This document shows, in pieces, positions 1-11,075 of a stretch of 64,000 nt of DNA. Position numbers and translations under genes: made by a program. The number at the start of each line of letters is the position of its first letter. Position 1 is the first letter of the stretch. The notes under the pieces are model-generated. The model saw nothing but the letters and a program-made list of their open reading frames with translations. It was not told where the DNA came from and ran no database searches. Location: assembly GCA_025506515.1 (NCBI GenBank), contig CM046451.1, forward strand, positions 74,110,599-74,174,598, in the 5' to 3' direction. Source of the stretch: Flaveria trinervia (taxonomy: Eukaryota; Streptophyta; Magnoliopsida; Asterales; Asteraceae).

Positions 1-1540
1 TTTCTTATCCCAGATAGAGCAAAAAAATGTTGATGAGGTCCTAAAGGATGGAAGTTGGGTGAAGCTATGCAACAGGAGCTGCTTCAATTCAATAGGCAAA
101 AAGTTTGGAACCTTTGTCCTCTTCCTTATAGGAAGACTACCATTGGAACCAATGGGATTTTAGGAATAAGATGAATGATAGAGGCAATATCATCAAGAAC
201 AAAGCTAGACTAGTTGTTCAAGGATACACACAAGAAGAATGGATTGACTATTCTGATGTCTTTGCTCCAGTAGCAAGACTAGAAGCTGTAAGGATATTCC
301 TGGCATTTGCTGCATCGAAGAACTTCAAGGTTTTTCAGCTTGATGTGAAGTGTGCTTTTCTGTATAGAGTAATTGATGAAGAGGTGTATGTCAAACAACC
401 ACCTCGTTTTGTAGATCCTGATCATCCTGATTATGTCTGCAAGCTTGACAAACCTCTTTATGGGCTACATCATGCACCCAGGAAGTGGTATGAGACATTG
501 TCTGTGTATCTTTGCAAACATGGATATAGGAGAGATACTATAGATGGAACTCCTTTCATCAAAGGAAAGGGAAATGACATATTTCTAATTCAAGTGTATG
601 TGGATGAAATCATCTTTGGATCATCTAATCCAAAGATCTGCAAATACTTTGACAAGCTGACGAAAGACAAATTTGAAATAAGTGCCATGGGGGAACTTAA
701 TTTCTTTGTGGGAATTCAAGTAAAGCAAGTTGAAGATGGTATCGTCATTAGTCGGTCAAAGTATATTCAGGACATGCTCAAGAGGTTTAATATGACTGAT
801 TGTAAGATTGCAAAGACACCCATAGCAAGAACCCACTCCCTTGGACCTGATCTTGAGGGGGAGTGTGTAGATGAACACCTTTGCACGGCAATGATTGGGT
901 CTTTTATGTATCTTACAGCTAGCAGACCTGCTATCATGTTTGCTACATGTATTTGTGCAAGATATTAAGCAAACCATAAGATGTCTCACCTTATCACTAT
1001 CAAGAGGATTCTAAAATGCCTCAAAGCTGCTTCAAGACTTGGTTTATGATACCCAAAGAATCCTAACTTCAATCTGTATGCTTATACAGACAGTGATTAT
1101 GGTGGTTGCAACATTACTGCAAATTCTACATCTAGGGGATGTCAGTTCCTTGGTGGAAGGGTTGTCTCATGGCAATGTAAGAAACAATCATGTGTCTCTG
1201 CATCAACTGTTGAAGCTGAATACATTGTTGCTGCAAGCTGCTATGCTCAAGTTCTTTGGATTCAGAATCAGATGCTGGACTATGGGTTAAACTTCAGGGA
1301 GACTCCGATTCACATAGAAAATAACAGTGCTATCTCAATCACAGAGAATCATGTGCAGCACTCAAGGACCAAACACATCAATATCAGGTATCATTTAGTA
1401 AGAGATAACTATGAAAATGGATTAATTAATCTCGTCAACGTTCACACAGATGAACAATATGCTCATCTGTTTACAAAAGCTTTTAATGAATAGAGATTTA
1501 AATATCTAATATCAGCTATTGGAATGGTTAACTTTCAGTA
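1..1540 (+). pseudogene. Element A: Ty1/copia pol 3' part (reverse transcriptase + RNase H), broken
   Basis: The 3' half of a Sirevirus-like copia polyprotein; protease and integrase would lie left of the window. RT is readable from about 50 to 965 with KARLVVQGYTQEE, FAPVARLEAVR, FQLDVKCAFLY and KWYETL. The catalytic box reads VYVDEIIFGS, so the second Asp of YVDD is Glu. A stop at 966-968 and frameshifts separate RT from RNase H (about 1060-1497), where YAYTDSDYGG, STVEAEY and NHVQHSRTKHINIRYH are clear. RNase H ends with a stop near 1492 where related copies read on to an IGM-N tail. In life the protein copies retrotransposon RNA into cDNA in cytoplasmic virus-like particles; this copy cannot. 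Confidence 0.93.
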
Positions 1541-2250
1541 TATTTTTCTTAAAACTAATTCTTGTTATTTCATAAAATATGTGTGTCCTAAGTTGTCTAG
1601 TTCATCACTTTCATAAGCTCTTGTTTTCTTTGGATGAAATATCTTTTTGAAGACTTGCCTTAGATTTTTGACAATATTTGATCCTTTGGAAGTTATGTGT
1701 TTAACTTTCGAAGAAAATCATTCCTTCAACCAGATAACTATGTAAAAATTTTTTTTACCTTCCGAAGAGATTTCTGAAATATCTTCCAAAGCTTAAATAC
1801 TTAACTCAGACACTTATTTATTTTCAAGGACTATTTTCTTCCGAAGCAAAATTAACTCTCGGAAGCTTTGTTGTTTTATACACAAAGCATTTAGGTTTTA
1901 ATTTCTCTTCCGAAGCAAAATTTTCAAAACTCTCAGGAAATTCTTCCGAAGTCATTTTAGCTTCGGAAGCTTTTTCATTAAAACTTCCGAAGATATATTA
2001 CCTTCTGAAGCTTTTTGACTTCCAAGAAAACTACTTTTTGAGCAAAAGTAAACTACTTTTTCAAAGGTGGGACCGACATCCGATTTCCAAGTTTATCCAC
2101 ATTCATGAAACTTTATGTGAAATCCTTTTCAGGTATACACCTAATGGTTTCCCTCTCTTTCTATCATCTGTTCTTCCTCCAAACCTAGAACCCCAAATTT
2201 CTCTCTAATATTTCTTTCTTCTTTCTTTCTTCATCTTTAGCTACATCAAA
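1541..2250 (+). repeat. Element A spacer between pol and accessory ORF, with CTTCCGAAG palindrome array
   Basis: No coding sequence. From about 1680 to 2040 the 9-mer CTTCCGAAG, or its complement CTTCGGAAG, occurs at least six times (about 1778, 1839, 1909, 1949, 1963, 1985) with several one-base variants (CTTCTGAAG, CTTCCAAAG, TTTCGAAG). The copies are spaced roughly 15-65 bp apart in AT-rich DNA. The same motif returns in the 3' LTR of this element (about 6029-6105). A pyrimidine-rich CTTT/TTCTTTC stretch precedes the ATG of the next ORF. Confidence 0.75.
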
Positions 2251-5200
2251 ATGGCCAACCTTGCTCACATAAGTGACCCAAACTTTACCATGCAGCTACA
2301 CAGGCAACATAATGAGGTTGCTATGTTAAGCTCTGAGAAAGATCCTTATTTCTTAGAGTTTTGTCGATTCTTAGCTTTGTCAAACTACTTCACCTCCATA
2401 ACCATTGATCCTCCACTCTATGAGGATCGTCTGTTTGAATTTTGAAAAGTTGTCAAGAGGTCGTTATGGATGGGGAGAAGGCACTGTCTGCCACATTGCA
2501 GGGGAGAATAGTCTTCATCACTCCAGCCATCATCAACATGCATCTTCAGCTGGGTGACGAAGAAGGTGAGGCGTTCTTTCCAAAGGAAGCTGTTATCATT
2601 CGTTTGAGCAGATGGGATATGAGGGAGATTTCTCTGTAAAGACCTTTAGGAAAGGGAAGGTCTCATCCCAGTGGAGATTCCTGCTCCATGTGGTCATCCA
2701 CAGCTTATCAAACAAGCATGGTGGATGGGACCAGATTCCTAAGGATCTCTCCTTCATCATCCATGGAATGATTCAGGGGTCAAGTTCAGGTATTCTCAGT
2801 TTGTTTATACCAACTTACTAGCAAACTTAGACTCCTTAGAATATTACATGTTCCCTAGATATGTCCAGTGTATTCTTAACTGTGAACCGGGCTCACAGTT
2901 AAGGAGAACAGGTAACATTCTTAAACTGGTACAAATGAAGCACATCATCTTTAAAATACTGAGAAAGCCCACTGTTGGCTTCTCTAGGGTAGAAGCCACC
3001 CTAGTCCCAAAAATGTTAGAGCTCATTGCTCAAGGTGACAACCTAGCAGCACCAACTAGTGCTGAACTCACACCTGCTACATCCCAACCACCCGCACAGC
3101 CTCAAATCATCATCACCTACCAAAGAAAATCCAAACGAACCCTTGCTCATACAAGAGGAAGTGGACACTGGAGCTCCCACTTCTCCTGAGGGGCAGACCA
3201 CTCCCATCTGTTCAAGGATCAGTGCTGAGGTTCCTTATGCTCAACCTGTTGAGCTCATAACCCAAACTGCCTTAAGCCATTATTCTGAGTCTCAACACTC
3301 AAGTGATCAACCTTTAGGGAACAGTTACAATCCCCAGCCTATAGATCTTGACCAACCAATCGTCAACCTTGATTTCTACACTGATGAAGATCTAGGTTTC
3401 ACTGTGTACCATGATTCTCTCTTCTTTTCCCCTACTCAAAGAGATATGTGTGCTTCTAAGGCTCCTATTTCTAGCCCCCATCAGTCACCTACTACTGAGC
3501 TGGACACTTCTGAACCTGTTCAGGATGTCAATATGGAAGAGGCTCTCACTTTTGAAAGTTATTACATAATTAAGACCTCAACCATGGCAACTCAGCGAGT
3601 AGAGGAAATCCAGCAGCCAGGAACCTAAAGCTGGTGGTGAGAGTAAGGACTATGGTCAAATCATCTCATCCCCCAATGATTCTTCTCATGAAGATGAGGG
3701 TAATCTAAGACTAAAGGTGCAACAACTATCTACAACATGCACCTATTTAGTCTCCAAGTTAGTCACCTTGAATCTCAAGTGACTACCTTGCAGAACAAGG
3801 TCAATGATCAACAACTTGAGATGTCATATCTTAAGGAACAACTAGCTAGGAGACCATTAAGAGGACCTTAACCAGAAACACAAGAACCTGTGGAGGTAAT
3901 TGACCTAACTCCTAGCTCACCTATGCAAGTGGGTGATGCTACTAAAAAGGGGGAGAAAGTCATTACTACCATAGAACCTAGGAGTTCCTCAGGGAGTATG
4001 GACATTGAGGACTCACCATCCTCACTTGCAATTGTGCCTACTCAACAACTTCCTCAAGTTCACGTTAATGTGGACTCTATAGACTCCTTAATATAGAGTC
4101 TGTTTGAGGAAGGGATACCAAGGGCAATGTCATCTCCATCAACTTCCAATCATACTATTGGATGGAGGTATGACATCAAGAGAAGAGCCTTAATCATCAT
4201 AAAAGTTCAAGGGCAGCAAGTGATCTTCAACTTTCAGACCATGAACTATTATGACAGTCTGGATCTAGTCAGCATGCCACTTGTCAATCCAAGGAAATCA
4301 AGTCAAGCTAACAAGTTGGCTCAAAGAATCCAAGACAGGATCACTGCAGAGTTCAGCCTTAGAAGGAGACTGTGGGAATCAGGTAATGTCATCGGTGAAC
4401 TGGATGTTGAGGCAGACCCTATGATTAGCTTCATAGGGGAAACCTTGACTGAAGGCCCAATGACAGAACCTGAGAGCCCAGTCTTATCGCCAACAACTAC
4501 TATAGAGAACAATGCCCTTTTTGAGACACCTTCTTGTGAAAGTGATTTTCAACCTCTTTCTAGCCAGAGCTTAAAAGCTGCATCAAGCAATGAAGGCCAA
4601 AGCTCTCTCCACCCTGAGTCACAAAGGTCTGTGAGTGAAAAAGGGAAAAGAAAGATGACATATGAGGAGATTGTGGGCTGCCCCTAGACCAGATACTCAC
4701 AATGATGAGTTAAGGGCAGTCAGGATAAACTATGTGCAGACAAGGAACTATGACATACACATTGTCTTTTCTCTCCCCTTAGAAGTCTTCAATGAACTGG
4801 TTGACGTGGAAAGGTCAAGGGAGAAGAAGGTGGCAGAAGATGCAGAGCTTCTAGTACATGTCATAGAAGGGAGAAGAAAGAAAAGACTATACAAGCATAT
4901 GCCTACCCTCTCCCCAATTCAAGAAAGTCCTGCACAAGAGGATGTGGTTCAAAAAGAACCTCAGGTAGACAAAGAAGAAGATAGGATCAAGATGATCAAC
5001 TACCTTAGTACCACAGGCCTCTATGAGGCAGAAGCACTTCTTCCCTTGTCCTATGACTATGTTGAGTTTGAGTACTTAAAACAACTTGAACTTGAGATAG
5101 TCAAGGACAAAAAGACAACTAAGAGGAAGCTAAGGGAAGAAGCTACCAAATCAAGAGCCATCATCTAAAAGAGCATGAAGAAATCTACTAACAGGCAGAG

Positions 5201-5909
5201 GATGATGAGCTTCTTGAAGCTGTATGGATTCTCCAGAAGGAGACATGGCCCTGTGTCTCTCTCCACCATGGATGAGTATATCAGGGTGATCAAGAAGAAG
5301 ATCAAAAGTGGAGAGCTCATTGACTTACACTCCCCTCCAAGTCAAGCCCCACCTGAAGTGAAGGTTAAGGTTGAACAAATAGAGACAACACAACCTGGAC
5401 CTTCTACTGAGTCTTAACAAGCTTCATCTTCTGATCCATAGGAGGGTCAATCTCAATATCAATCTGAACCTGTGAGAGTAGAAGACCCAACTGAGAAAGA
5501 CAATGAAGATCAAGGATAGTATTCTGAGTTAAAACTTGTAAAGAGAAAGAAGATGATGGCTTCTAAACCAAAGCCAATGAAGAAGAAGACTGCACCCTCT
5601 TCTAAACCTCAGGATGAGTCAAAACATCCTTAGGATGTGTAGCCAAAGGATGCTACATCAACTCCAATTCAAACAGCTCCTGTAACATCAGGTAGACCAT
5701 CTTGTCATGGACATACACCATAAATCCAGAAAAGATGGGATGTCATTAGAGATCAAGTCACTAAAGACATCTACAGTTGGAAAGACATGTTTTAGTTACC
5801 TCTGCATGATCTCTTTGACATGAGAACACATTTTGATAGTCTGAAGGATCCTGATCACCTCATGACGAAAGGAATGATGATCATCCTAATGAGGACTATT
5901 GATATCTGA
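2251..5909 (+). pseudogene. Element A accessory ORF downstream of pol (Sirevirus env-like position), broken
   Basis: Begins at ATG 2251 (MANLAHISDPNF) and can be followed, through several stops and frameshifts, to TGA 5907-5909. The N-terminal part holds YEDRLFEFWKS, then a stretch ending GRIVFITPAIINMHLQLGD, then YMFPRYVQCILN near 2840-2890. The middle (3050-4120) is Pro/Ser/Thr-rich. A later charged part (about 4690-5170) includes an INYLSTTGLYEAE stretch, followed by SFLKLYGFSRRR (about 5205-5245) and a basic tail. Related ORFs lie at 15574-12757, 28407-26250 and 37934-41316. The function is unknown. Sirevirus elements are known to carry an env-like ORF here, but I see no convincing signal peptide or fusion region, so I do not call it an envelope protein. 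Confidence 0.75.
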
Positions 5910-5940
5910 AGTCTACTAAGTGTTTTGGTAACATCAGCCT

Positions 5941-5950
5941 ATGGGGAGTT
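5941..5950 (+). promoter_or_regulatory. Element A polypurine tract
   Basis: ATGGGGAGTT directly precedes a TGTAGAG start. It resembles the tract before the 3' LTR of E1 (CAGGGGAGTT then TGTTGG). The role as plus-strand primer is inferred from position. Confidence 0.6.
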
Positions 5951-6272
5951 TGTAGAGAATATGTATTGAGGCTGAAGCAACCAAAGTCACTCTACATGCA
6001 TACTTCTCAAGTCCAGAAGAAGAATGCTTCGGAAGTTTCACAAATGCAACAAAAATATTCTATGTTTGAAATCTTCCGAAGCCAAGACCAATATCTTCCA
6101 AAGCCAAAGATGAGTTGGTGAAAAATGTACATGCTTTTGGTAACTGTATATTGTGGTCTTGAGTCAGTAAACTTTCTACTTCATGTACTTTATCCTTTTT
6201 GTAATAGATAAGGATGTGAGCTATGGCATGTCATAGTCACTAATCAAAAGGCAATCTGCCTTTTGACTCTAC

Positions 6273-6744
6273 TTTTGAGATTCAACAATGGAATAAACTG
6301 AAGCTTATCAAATCATAATTACATCCAACTAAAGATCTCATTGTACAAGTTCAGAGACCAAGTTGATTACATCAAAACAAGACAATTCAACATGACAAAG
6401 TCAATATCAAGACAATTAGAAAGTCAAAATTAGGTCATGTTTTAATATTAGTATAATAGACCCACTTCTGCATTTATGCATGTGTGGCTGTTTGTGTGTG
6501 TTTCTCATGGTGTAAATCACCATCAAAGGAGAAATCCTCTCCTTTGGGTGGGTTTGATTTCACCAGCCATCTATGATTCTCATTGTAACCTGTTTATCAA
6601 CATCAATGAAATCATAACATTATTATTATCCATCTCTTTGTTCTATGATTCACACATGTCCACCCATCTTAATTTTGATTTCTAGATCTGAATATGATAA
6701 ATCCTAAGATCCAAGCTCAATGAATCTGAAATATTGATTCAGCA
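6273..6744 (+). repeat. 5' LTR of the LARD-like element
   Basis: Nearly identical to 8334-8805 by eye. It holds a hairpin near 6523-6545 (CAAAGGAGA ... TCTCCTTTG, 9-bp stem) and ends ATTGATTCAGCA. Confidence 0.93.
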
Positions 6745-6747
6745 AAA

Positions 6748-6759
6748 TGGTATTAGAGC
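6748..6759 (+). promoter_or_regulatory. Primer binding site of the LARD-like element
   Basis: TGGTATTAGAGC starts 3 bp after the LTR. It matches the usual initiator-tRNA-Met complement TGGTATCAGAGC with one change. Confidence 0.85.
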
Positions 6760-7204
6760 TGTTGGTTGCTGGATTTATCTAATTTTCAAATTTGATTTCA
6801 TCTTTAATGATGTCAAGAACAATGAAGAAAAGAAGAAAAATGAAAAACAAAGTCTACGTTCATCAAAAACCCAGCTGTTCATACCTAAAATCATAAGAAA
6901 ACCAACAAATCGATTTGAAGAATCTTGAACATGCTCATGATTATTACTTCAAAATTCGATGCAATTGAACAAGATTAACATAAAAAACACACATTTGTTC
7001 ATCTCAAAAATCAAGAAGAAAAATCACAGACCTGTTCTAATATGGTACGATTTGAAGAAATATAACCATTCACTGGATTATTCCTTCAAAATTCGATGCA
7101 ATTGAACACGATCATCATTAAAAAAAGAAAAGATGAAGAAATAGAAGCTACTGCTGATTTCTCGACCTGCACTACAGTATGAAATCGTTTTTGTTCAAGT
7201 CTGA
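6760..7204 (+). other. LARD-like element internal region, left part: no gene seen
   Basis: AT-rich sequence with short direct repeats: AAAATTCGATGCAATTGAAC occurs near 6950 and again near 7088. Short ORFs here have no recognisable domain. Confidence 0.6.
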
Positions 7205-7700
7205 AAACAAATGCGGATGAAGCTTCATCAAATGCGGATGTGTTATACAAAAATGCGGATGAGTTGTCACCAAATACGGATGACTTGACAACAAATATGG
7301 ATGACTTGTCACAAAAACGGATGACTTGTCACAAATGCGGATGACTTGTCACAAATGCGGATGACTTGTCACAAATGCGGATGACTTGTCAAAAATGCGG
7401 ATAACTTGTCACAAATGCGGATGACTTGGCACAAATGCAAATGACTCGTCACAAATGCGGATGACTTCTCACCAAATGCGGATGACTTGTCACCAAATGT
7501 GGATGCCTTGACACCAAATGCGGATGACTTATAAAACAAATGCGGGTACTCTAAGCACAAATGTGGATGCTTTGAAGTTAAATGCGCATGCGTTGAAATC
7601 AAATGCGGATGCCTTGCAAACAAATGTGGATGCCTTGCAAACAAATGCGGATGCTTTGCAAACAAATGCGGATTGGAAAAGAAATGCGGATGTGTTGCAT
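7205..7700 (+). repeat. Tandem array of an AAATGCGGATGACTTGTCAC-type unit
   Basis: About twenty degenerate copies of a 20-24-bp unit built on AAATGCGGATG. The best copies are consecutive at about 7320-7400 (unit AAATGCGGATGACTTGTCAC), and a variant with GCTTTGCAAAC or CCTTGCAAAC follows at 7600-7680. The long reading frames on both strands here simply translate the repeat. The core AATGCGGATGA is the same motif that makes hairpins in the LTRs of element B. Confidence 0.9.
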
Positions 7701-8319
7701 GAAATGCTTATGAACAGTTGATGTACATGACTTCAAAAAGAATAAAAAAACATGAACATGGATGATTGCAACCAACAAGCACGTCCATTGTGATCATGAA
7801 AGCAAAAAAAAAGAGTATAGAAATCAACTTTGGTCACTTTTTCACAAATTCATCCAGGGACTTGTACAACTATCAGATGCCCTTTTTGAAGTACTTGGGC
7901 TCATATTTTTTCTGATGATGTTTTGCACCCGTGTCTGGCTACTGAGCGGATAGTTAGCCGGACTTTAATCAAGGGAGTACTCATTATTAGAAGAATGTCA
8001 TTTATCAAGTTATTTCAAAAGAGTGGAAGTGTGTTCAACCTTGATTCATGTTCCTCATGCACTTTATTGAAGTTTAAAGCCTCACCATATGCCTAATACA
8101 TTTAATCCTTGAGTTGTGATATGAACTGTAATCCAATAGTGATACAACCCATATCCAATACCAAGAAGTATTCTCAAGAGATTCTAACCTTTTTCAGAAA
8201 CATATTAGGAGGAGCTTAATCTGAGGGGGAGAACATCAGTGAATTGTGCCAGAACATCAGTTGATCTAGAAGACATGTGAGAGAGAAGATCTTCAAATTC
8301 AAGGTTTGGCAAGCATTAG
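7701..8319 (+). other. LARD-like element internal region, right part: no gene seen
   Basis: No ORF with a recognisable domain. Contains a GAGGGGGAGAAC purine tract near 8222. Confidence 0.55.
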
Positions 8320-8333
8320 TTTAGGGGGAGTAT
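8320..8333 (+). promoter_or_regulatory. Polypurine tract of the LARD-like element
   Basis: TTTAGGGGGAGTAT abuts the TGTTGGG start of the 3' LTR, a typical copia arrangement. Confidence 0.85.
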
Positions 8334-8805
8334 TGTTGGGATTCAACAATGGAATGAACTGAAGCTTACCAAATCATAATTACATCCAACTGAAGATCTC
8401 ATTGTACAAGTTCAGAGACCAAGTTGATTACATCAAAACAAGACAATTCAACATGACAAATTCAACATCAAGACAATTAAAAAGTCAAAATTAGGTCATG
8501 TTGTAATATTAGTATAATAGACCCACTTGTGTATTTATGCATGTGTGGCTTCTTGTGTGTGTTTCTCGTGGTGTAAATCACCATCAAAGGAGAAACCCTC
8601 TCCTTTGGGTGGGTTTGATTTCACCAGCCATCTATGATTCTCATTGTAACCTATTTATCAACATCAATGAAATCATAACATTATTATTATCCATCTCTTT
8701 GTTCTATGATTCACACATGTCCACCCATCTTAATTTTGAATTCTAGATCTGAACATGGTAAATCCTAAGATCCAAGCTCAATGAATGTGAAATATTGATT
8801 CAGCA
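8334..8805 (+). repeat. 3' LTR of the LARD-like element
   Basis: Starts TGTTGGG, ends CAGCA, 472 bp, followed by the TCTAC duplication. The hairpin CAAAGGAGA/TCTCCTTTG is conserved at about 8587-8609. Confidence 0.93.
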
Positions 8806-9060
8806 TCTACAATCGATTTTGTTTGTGTCTAATCAATTGTATCCGGTTGGCTTTCATAGTATGGCCGACTGTAGAATTTAGTATAAGTATTTCTTGTTGT
8901 TGTATGTTTCCTTTATGCTTTGTAACACTTGTAATAGAACTTGAGAAAGAAATATACTGCATCCTTGAAAACCTAACAGTTATGTTCTCTTGTTCTATCT
9001 CTTACTTATTACTTTTGTTCTTAGTGTCTTACTTGTAGTTAATCCAGACTTACTGTTTGA

Positions 9061-10384
9061 TTATGTTTGGTTGATCTCCTCTTTGTGTTGTTTTGTTGTA
9101 AGTGACCCCTTATTCGGTCCTGCAAAAATCAATGCAGTCTCTTTTTTGTGATTCATATCTTCCTTCTCCCTCTCATTTGATAATCTTGGAACTCCTGAAT
9201 TACTGGAATCAGTGACAATTGGTGATAGATATTCATGTTTGAAATGTTCCAATTGCTTACAGTTCAAACATCTTAGTTTCGGCTTATCAAATCCAAGTTT
9301 TGAATTAGAAGTTTGTCCTCTAAAATTCTTCCGTCCAGTGCACTCCATAAATCTTTGAGCTCTAAGAGTCAACATTCCCATTTGACATTGTATGTCAGTT
9401 TTTTCAAAAGCATTAGGATCTACCTGATACATGTCTTCTATTTTCATTCAATTTCTTTTCAACTCCCCTACCACAAGTGATTCATAACTTTTAACAAACA
9501 TTCCAAAAAGAGCCATTGTTTCTAATGGAACTGAAGTTTCAACATTCGCCTTAGAATTAGTCTGATCTTTTCCAACAATAACATTTCCTCCTAAAGAAAT
9601 TACTTGTATTACCTCCTCCTTGAATTGAATTCTGTATTGAGAGCTTGCAGCAAATGATAAAAAGGCAGCATTTTGAGTAAAACCAAATGTACGCATCATG
9701 GTCAGGTTAAACTCCCGTCTCTTCATGTCCAACTCAAAGGATTTAAGCTTATTGATAATATCCATCAGCTTGTAATGTGTGAACCCTCTTTCTTGCTTTA
9801 GCATCCTCACCTGAAGGCTCCACTGAAGTGGAGAGAGTCTAATAGCCTGTTAACTTGTTCACTGTTGGAGAGCTTTTCATCAAATTTCTTTAAGGTGCTA
9901 GAAACTGTCAAGAAGCGATTTGTGAGATCAGTCAGACTCTCGTTTTTGTATCCAACAAAGGAATTGAGTTCCTTCTCATCTTGAATGCTCTTATCCTTTA
10001 CCAGTTCATTGTTACCATCATAGAACTCACATAGAGCATGATAAAGAGATCTAGCATTTTTTGCTCTGCAAAACGATTGTAGATGTCTAGTGCCAGGCAT
10101 AGTGTTAATGCTCCAAAAGCTTTCTAGTCACGATCGATCAGCTTTAGATCCTTTTCAGTGAAGGTAGATGGGTCCTTATTTTAAGAGACAATATCACCAA
10201 CAGTGACCGTTGGTATGTGAGGACCAGAAATAATTGAATCCCATTGGTTGTGATCAGTGTAGAAGAATAAAGCTTTGAGACATCTCTTCCAATGTTCGAA
10301 ATTGTCTCCGTTAATGAGTCTCGGATGCCTATTGGGAGCAACACTTTCAAGATCGGCAGGAGTGAGTGAGGTTAACTTTTACAT
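9061..10384 (-). pseudogene. Element F gag (copia type, UBN2-like + degenerate zinc knuckle), broken
   Basis: Gag forms the retrotransposon particle and binds its RNA. The presumed start at 10384 is followed directly by a stop, then by a readable stretch with NGDNFEHWKRCLKAL and NQWDSIISGP typical of copia Gag N-termini. The middle has SLTDLTNRFLTVSSTLKKF and VNRLLDSLHFS (about 9810-10100). The knuckle near 9220-9270 reads CLNCKQLEHFKHEY: its last Cys is Tyr and the usual Gly before His is Glu. At least three frame changes and several stops disrupt the gene. The last ORF ends at 9061 close to the junction with element A. Confidence 0.85.
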
Positions 10385-11053
10385 TGTAGTTTTGTTGGGA
10401 TTTGATGTAGTTTCGGCAAGAGAAGATGCAACTTCCCTGAAAATTCAGTAGTTTCGCAGAAAGTATGTAAATTCACTGACAAATTCATAGACATATTCAC
10501 CGAGAAGGCTAATTTCATTGAGTTGGGTAATTTTGTTGACAAATTCACAAACAAATTCACTGAGAAGGCTAATTTCGTTGACAATTTCGGCAGCAGTTTC
10601 GCTAGCCGAATGTCCCAAAATGCTTAGTTTCGCCGGTAAATTCGCACGAAACAAGCTTGAACATTCGTTCAAAATAACTTTCGACAGCAATTTCACTTGT
10701 TAAACCTTCACAAGCACTGGTGAACTTTCGTTCAAGGAGACTACTTTTGCAGAAACAACAAGAAACAATTTCAAGAGGAATAACACCAGTAGTTTCGCAG
10801 AAAAAATTCCATAGTTTTGCAAAAAGAACCCTAGTTTTGCTGGTGGAACTTTGAACCCTTTTTCAACCCAAAATCAATCTAAAATCATCAAAAACTTAAT
10901 GAATTTGAGATCTGGTTTTTAGCAGAGCTTCCACAACCATAAACCAGCAAACCTCAATCAATTTCCCTATCAAAAACACTCAAAAAAAACTTAAAATTGA
11001 TGGAAACTTGATATTGAACTAAAACAACCAAAAACTCAACAAATCATGAGCAC
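10385..11053 (-). other. Element F leader between LTR and gag, with GTTTCGC-type repeats
   Basis: No gene. Contains a near-duplicate of about 70 bp (around 10470-10530 and 10535-10590, sharing GAGAAGGCTAATTTC) and many copies of TTTCGC, TTTTGC or GCGAAA. The same motif is dense in the adjacent LTR. Confidence 0.65.
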
Positions 11054-11074
11054 TAAGGCTCTAATTTGGTCCAT
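11054..11074 (-). promoter_or_regulatory. Degenerate primer binding site of element F
   Basis: On the minus strand the sequence after the LTR reads TGGACCAAATTAGAGCC. Only the TGG start and AGAGCC end match the usual tRNA-Met site. Confidence 0.4.
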
Positions 11075-11075
11075 T

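Larger units (their letters stand above)
6273..8805 (+). mobile_element. Non-autonomous LTR retrotransposon (LARD-like) with target-site duplication
   Basis: Two 472-bp LTRs (6273-6744 and 8334-8805) flank 1.6 kb without gag or pol. The 5-bp duplication TCTAC sits at 6268-6272 and 8806-8810. A PBS follows the left LTR (TGGTATTAGAGC) and a polypurine tract precedes the right one. The left LTR begins TTTTGAGATT where the right begins TGTTGGGATT, so the left terminus has decayed. The size and lack of coding capacity fit a LARD-type element mobilised by another element's proteins. A second purine tract, GAGGGGGAGAACATC (8222-8236), lies about 100 bp upstream of the first; duplicated tracts of this sort fit a Sirevirus origin. 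Confidence 0.93.
5951..9046 (+). repeat. Element A 3' LTR, split by a 2.5-kb insertion
   Basis: The LTR starts TGTAGAGAAT after the polypurine tract and carries CTTCGGAAG and CTTCCGAAG near 6029-6105. It is interrupted at 6272 by the element at 6273-8805 and resumes at 8811. A TATA-like TATAAGTA lies near 8882. The right end is uncertain: TG...CA ends fit either CCTAACA at 8978 or ATCCA at 9046, before minus-strand gag sequence of element F. With the insertion removed the LTR is roughly 350-560 bp. Confidence 0.6.

Noticed and set aside
2251..5909. Calling the accessory ORF a retroviral-type envelope gene
   Set aside because: Position matches Sirevirus env-like ORFs, but I see no signal peptide, cleavage site or transmembrane anchor in any of the four copies.
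7369..7665. 98-codon minus-strand ORF with repeated HPHLFAR
   Set aside because: It is the translation of the AAATGCGGATG tandem repeat; no start context, homologue or domain.
7205..7700. CRISPR-like array of 20-24-bp repeats
   Set aside because: The copies are contiguous and degenerate with no unique spacers, inside a plant LTR element. It is a tandem repeat.
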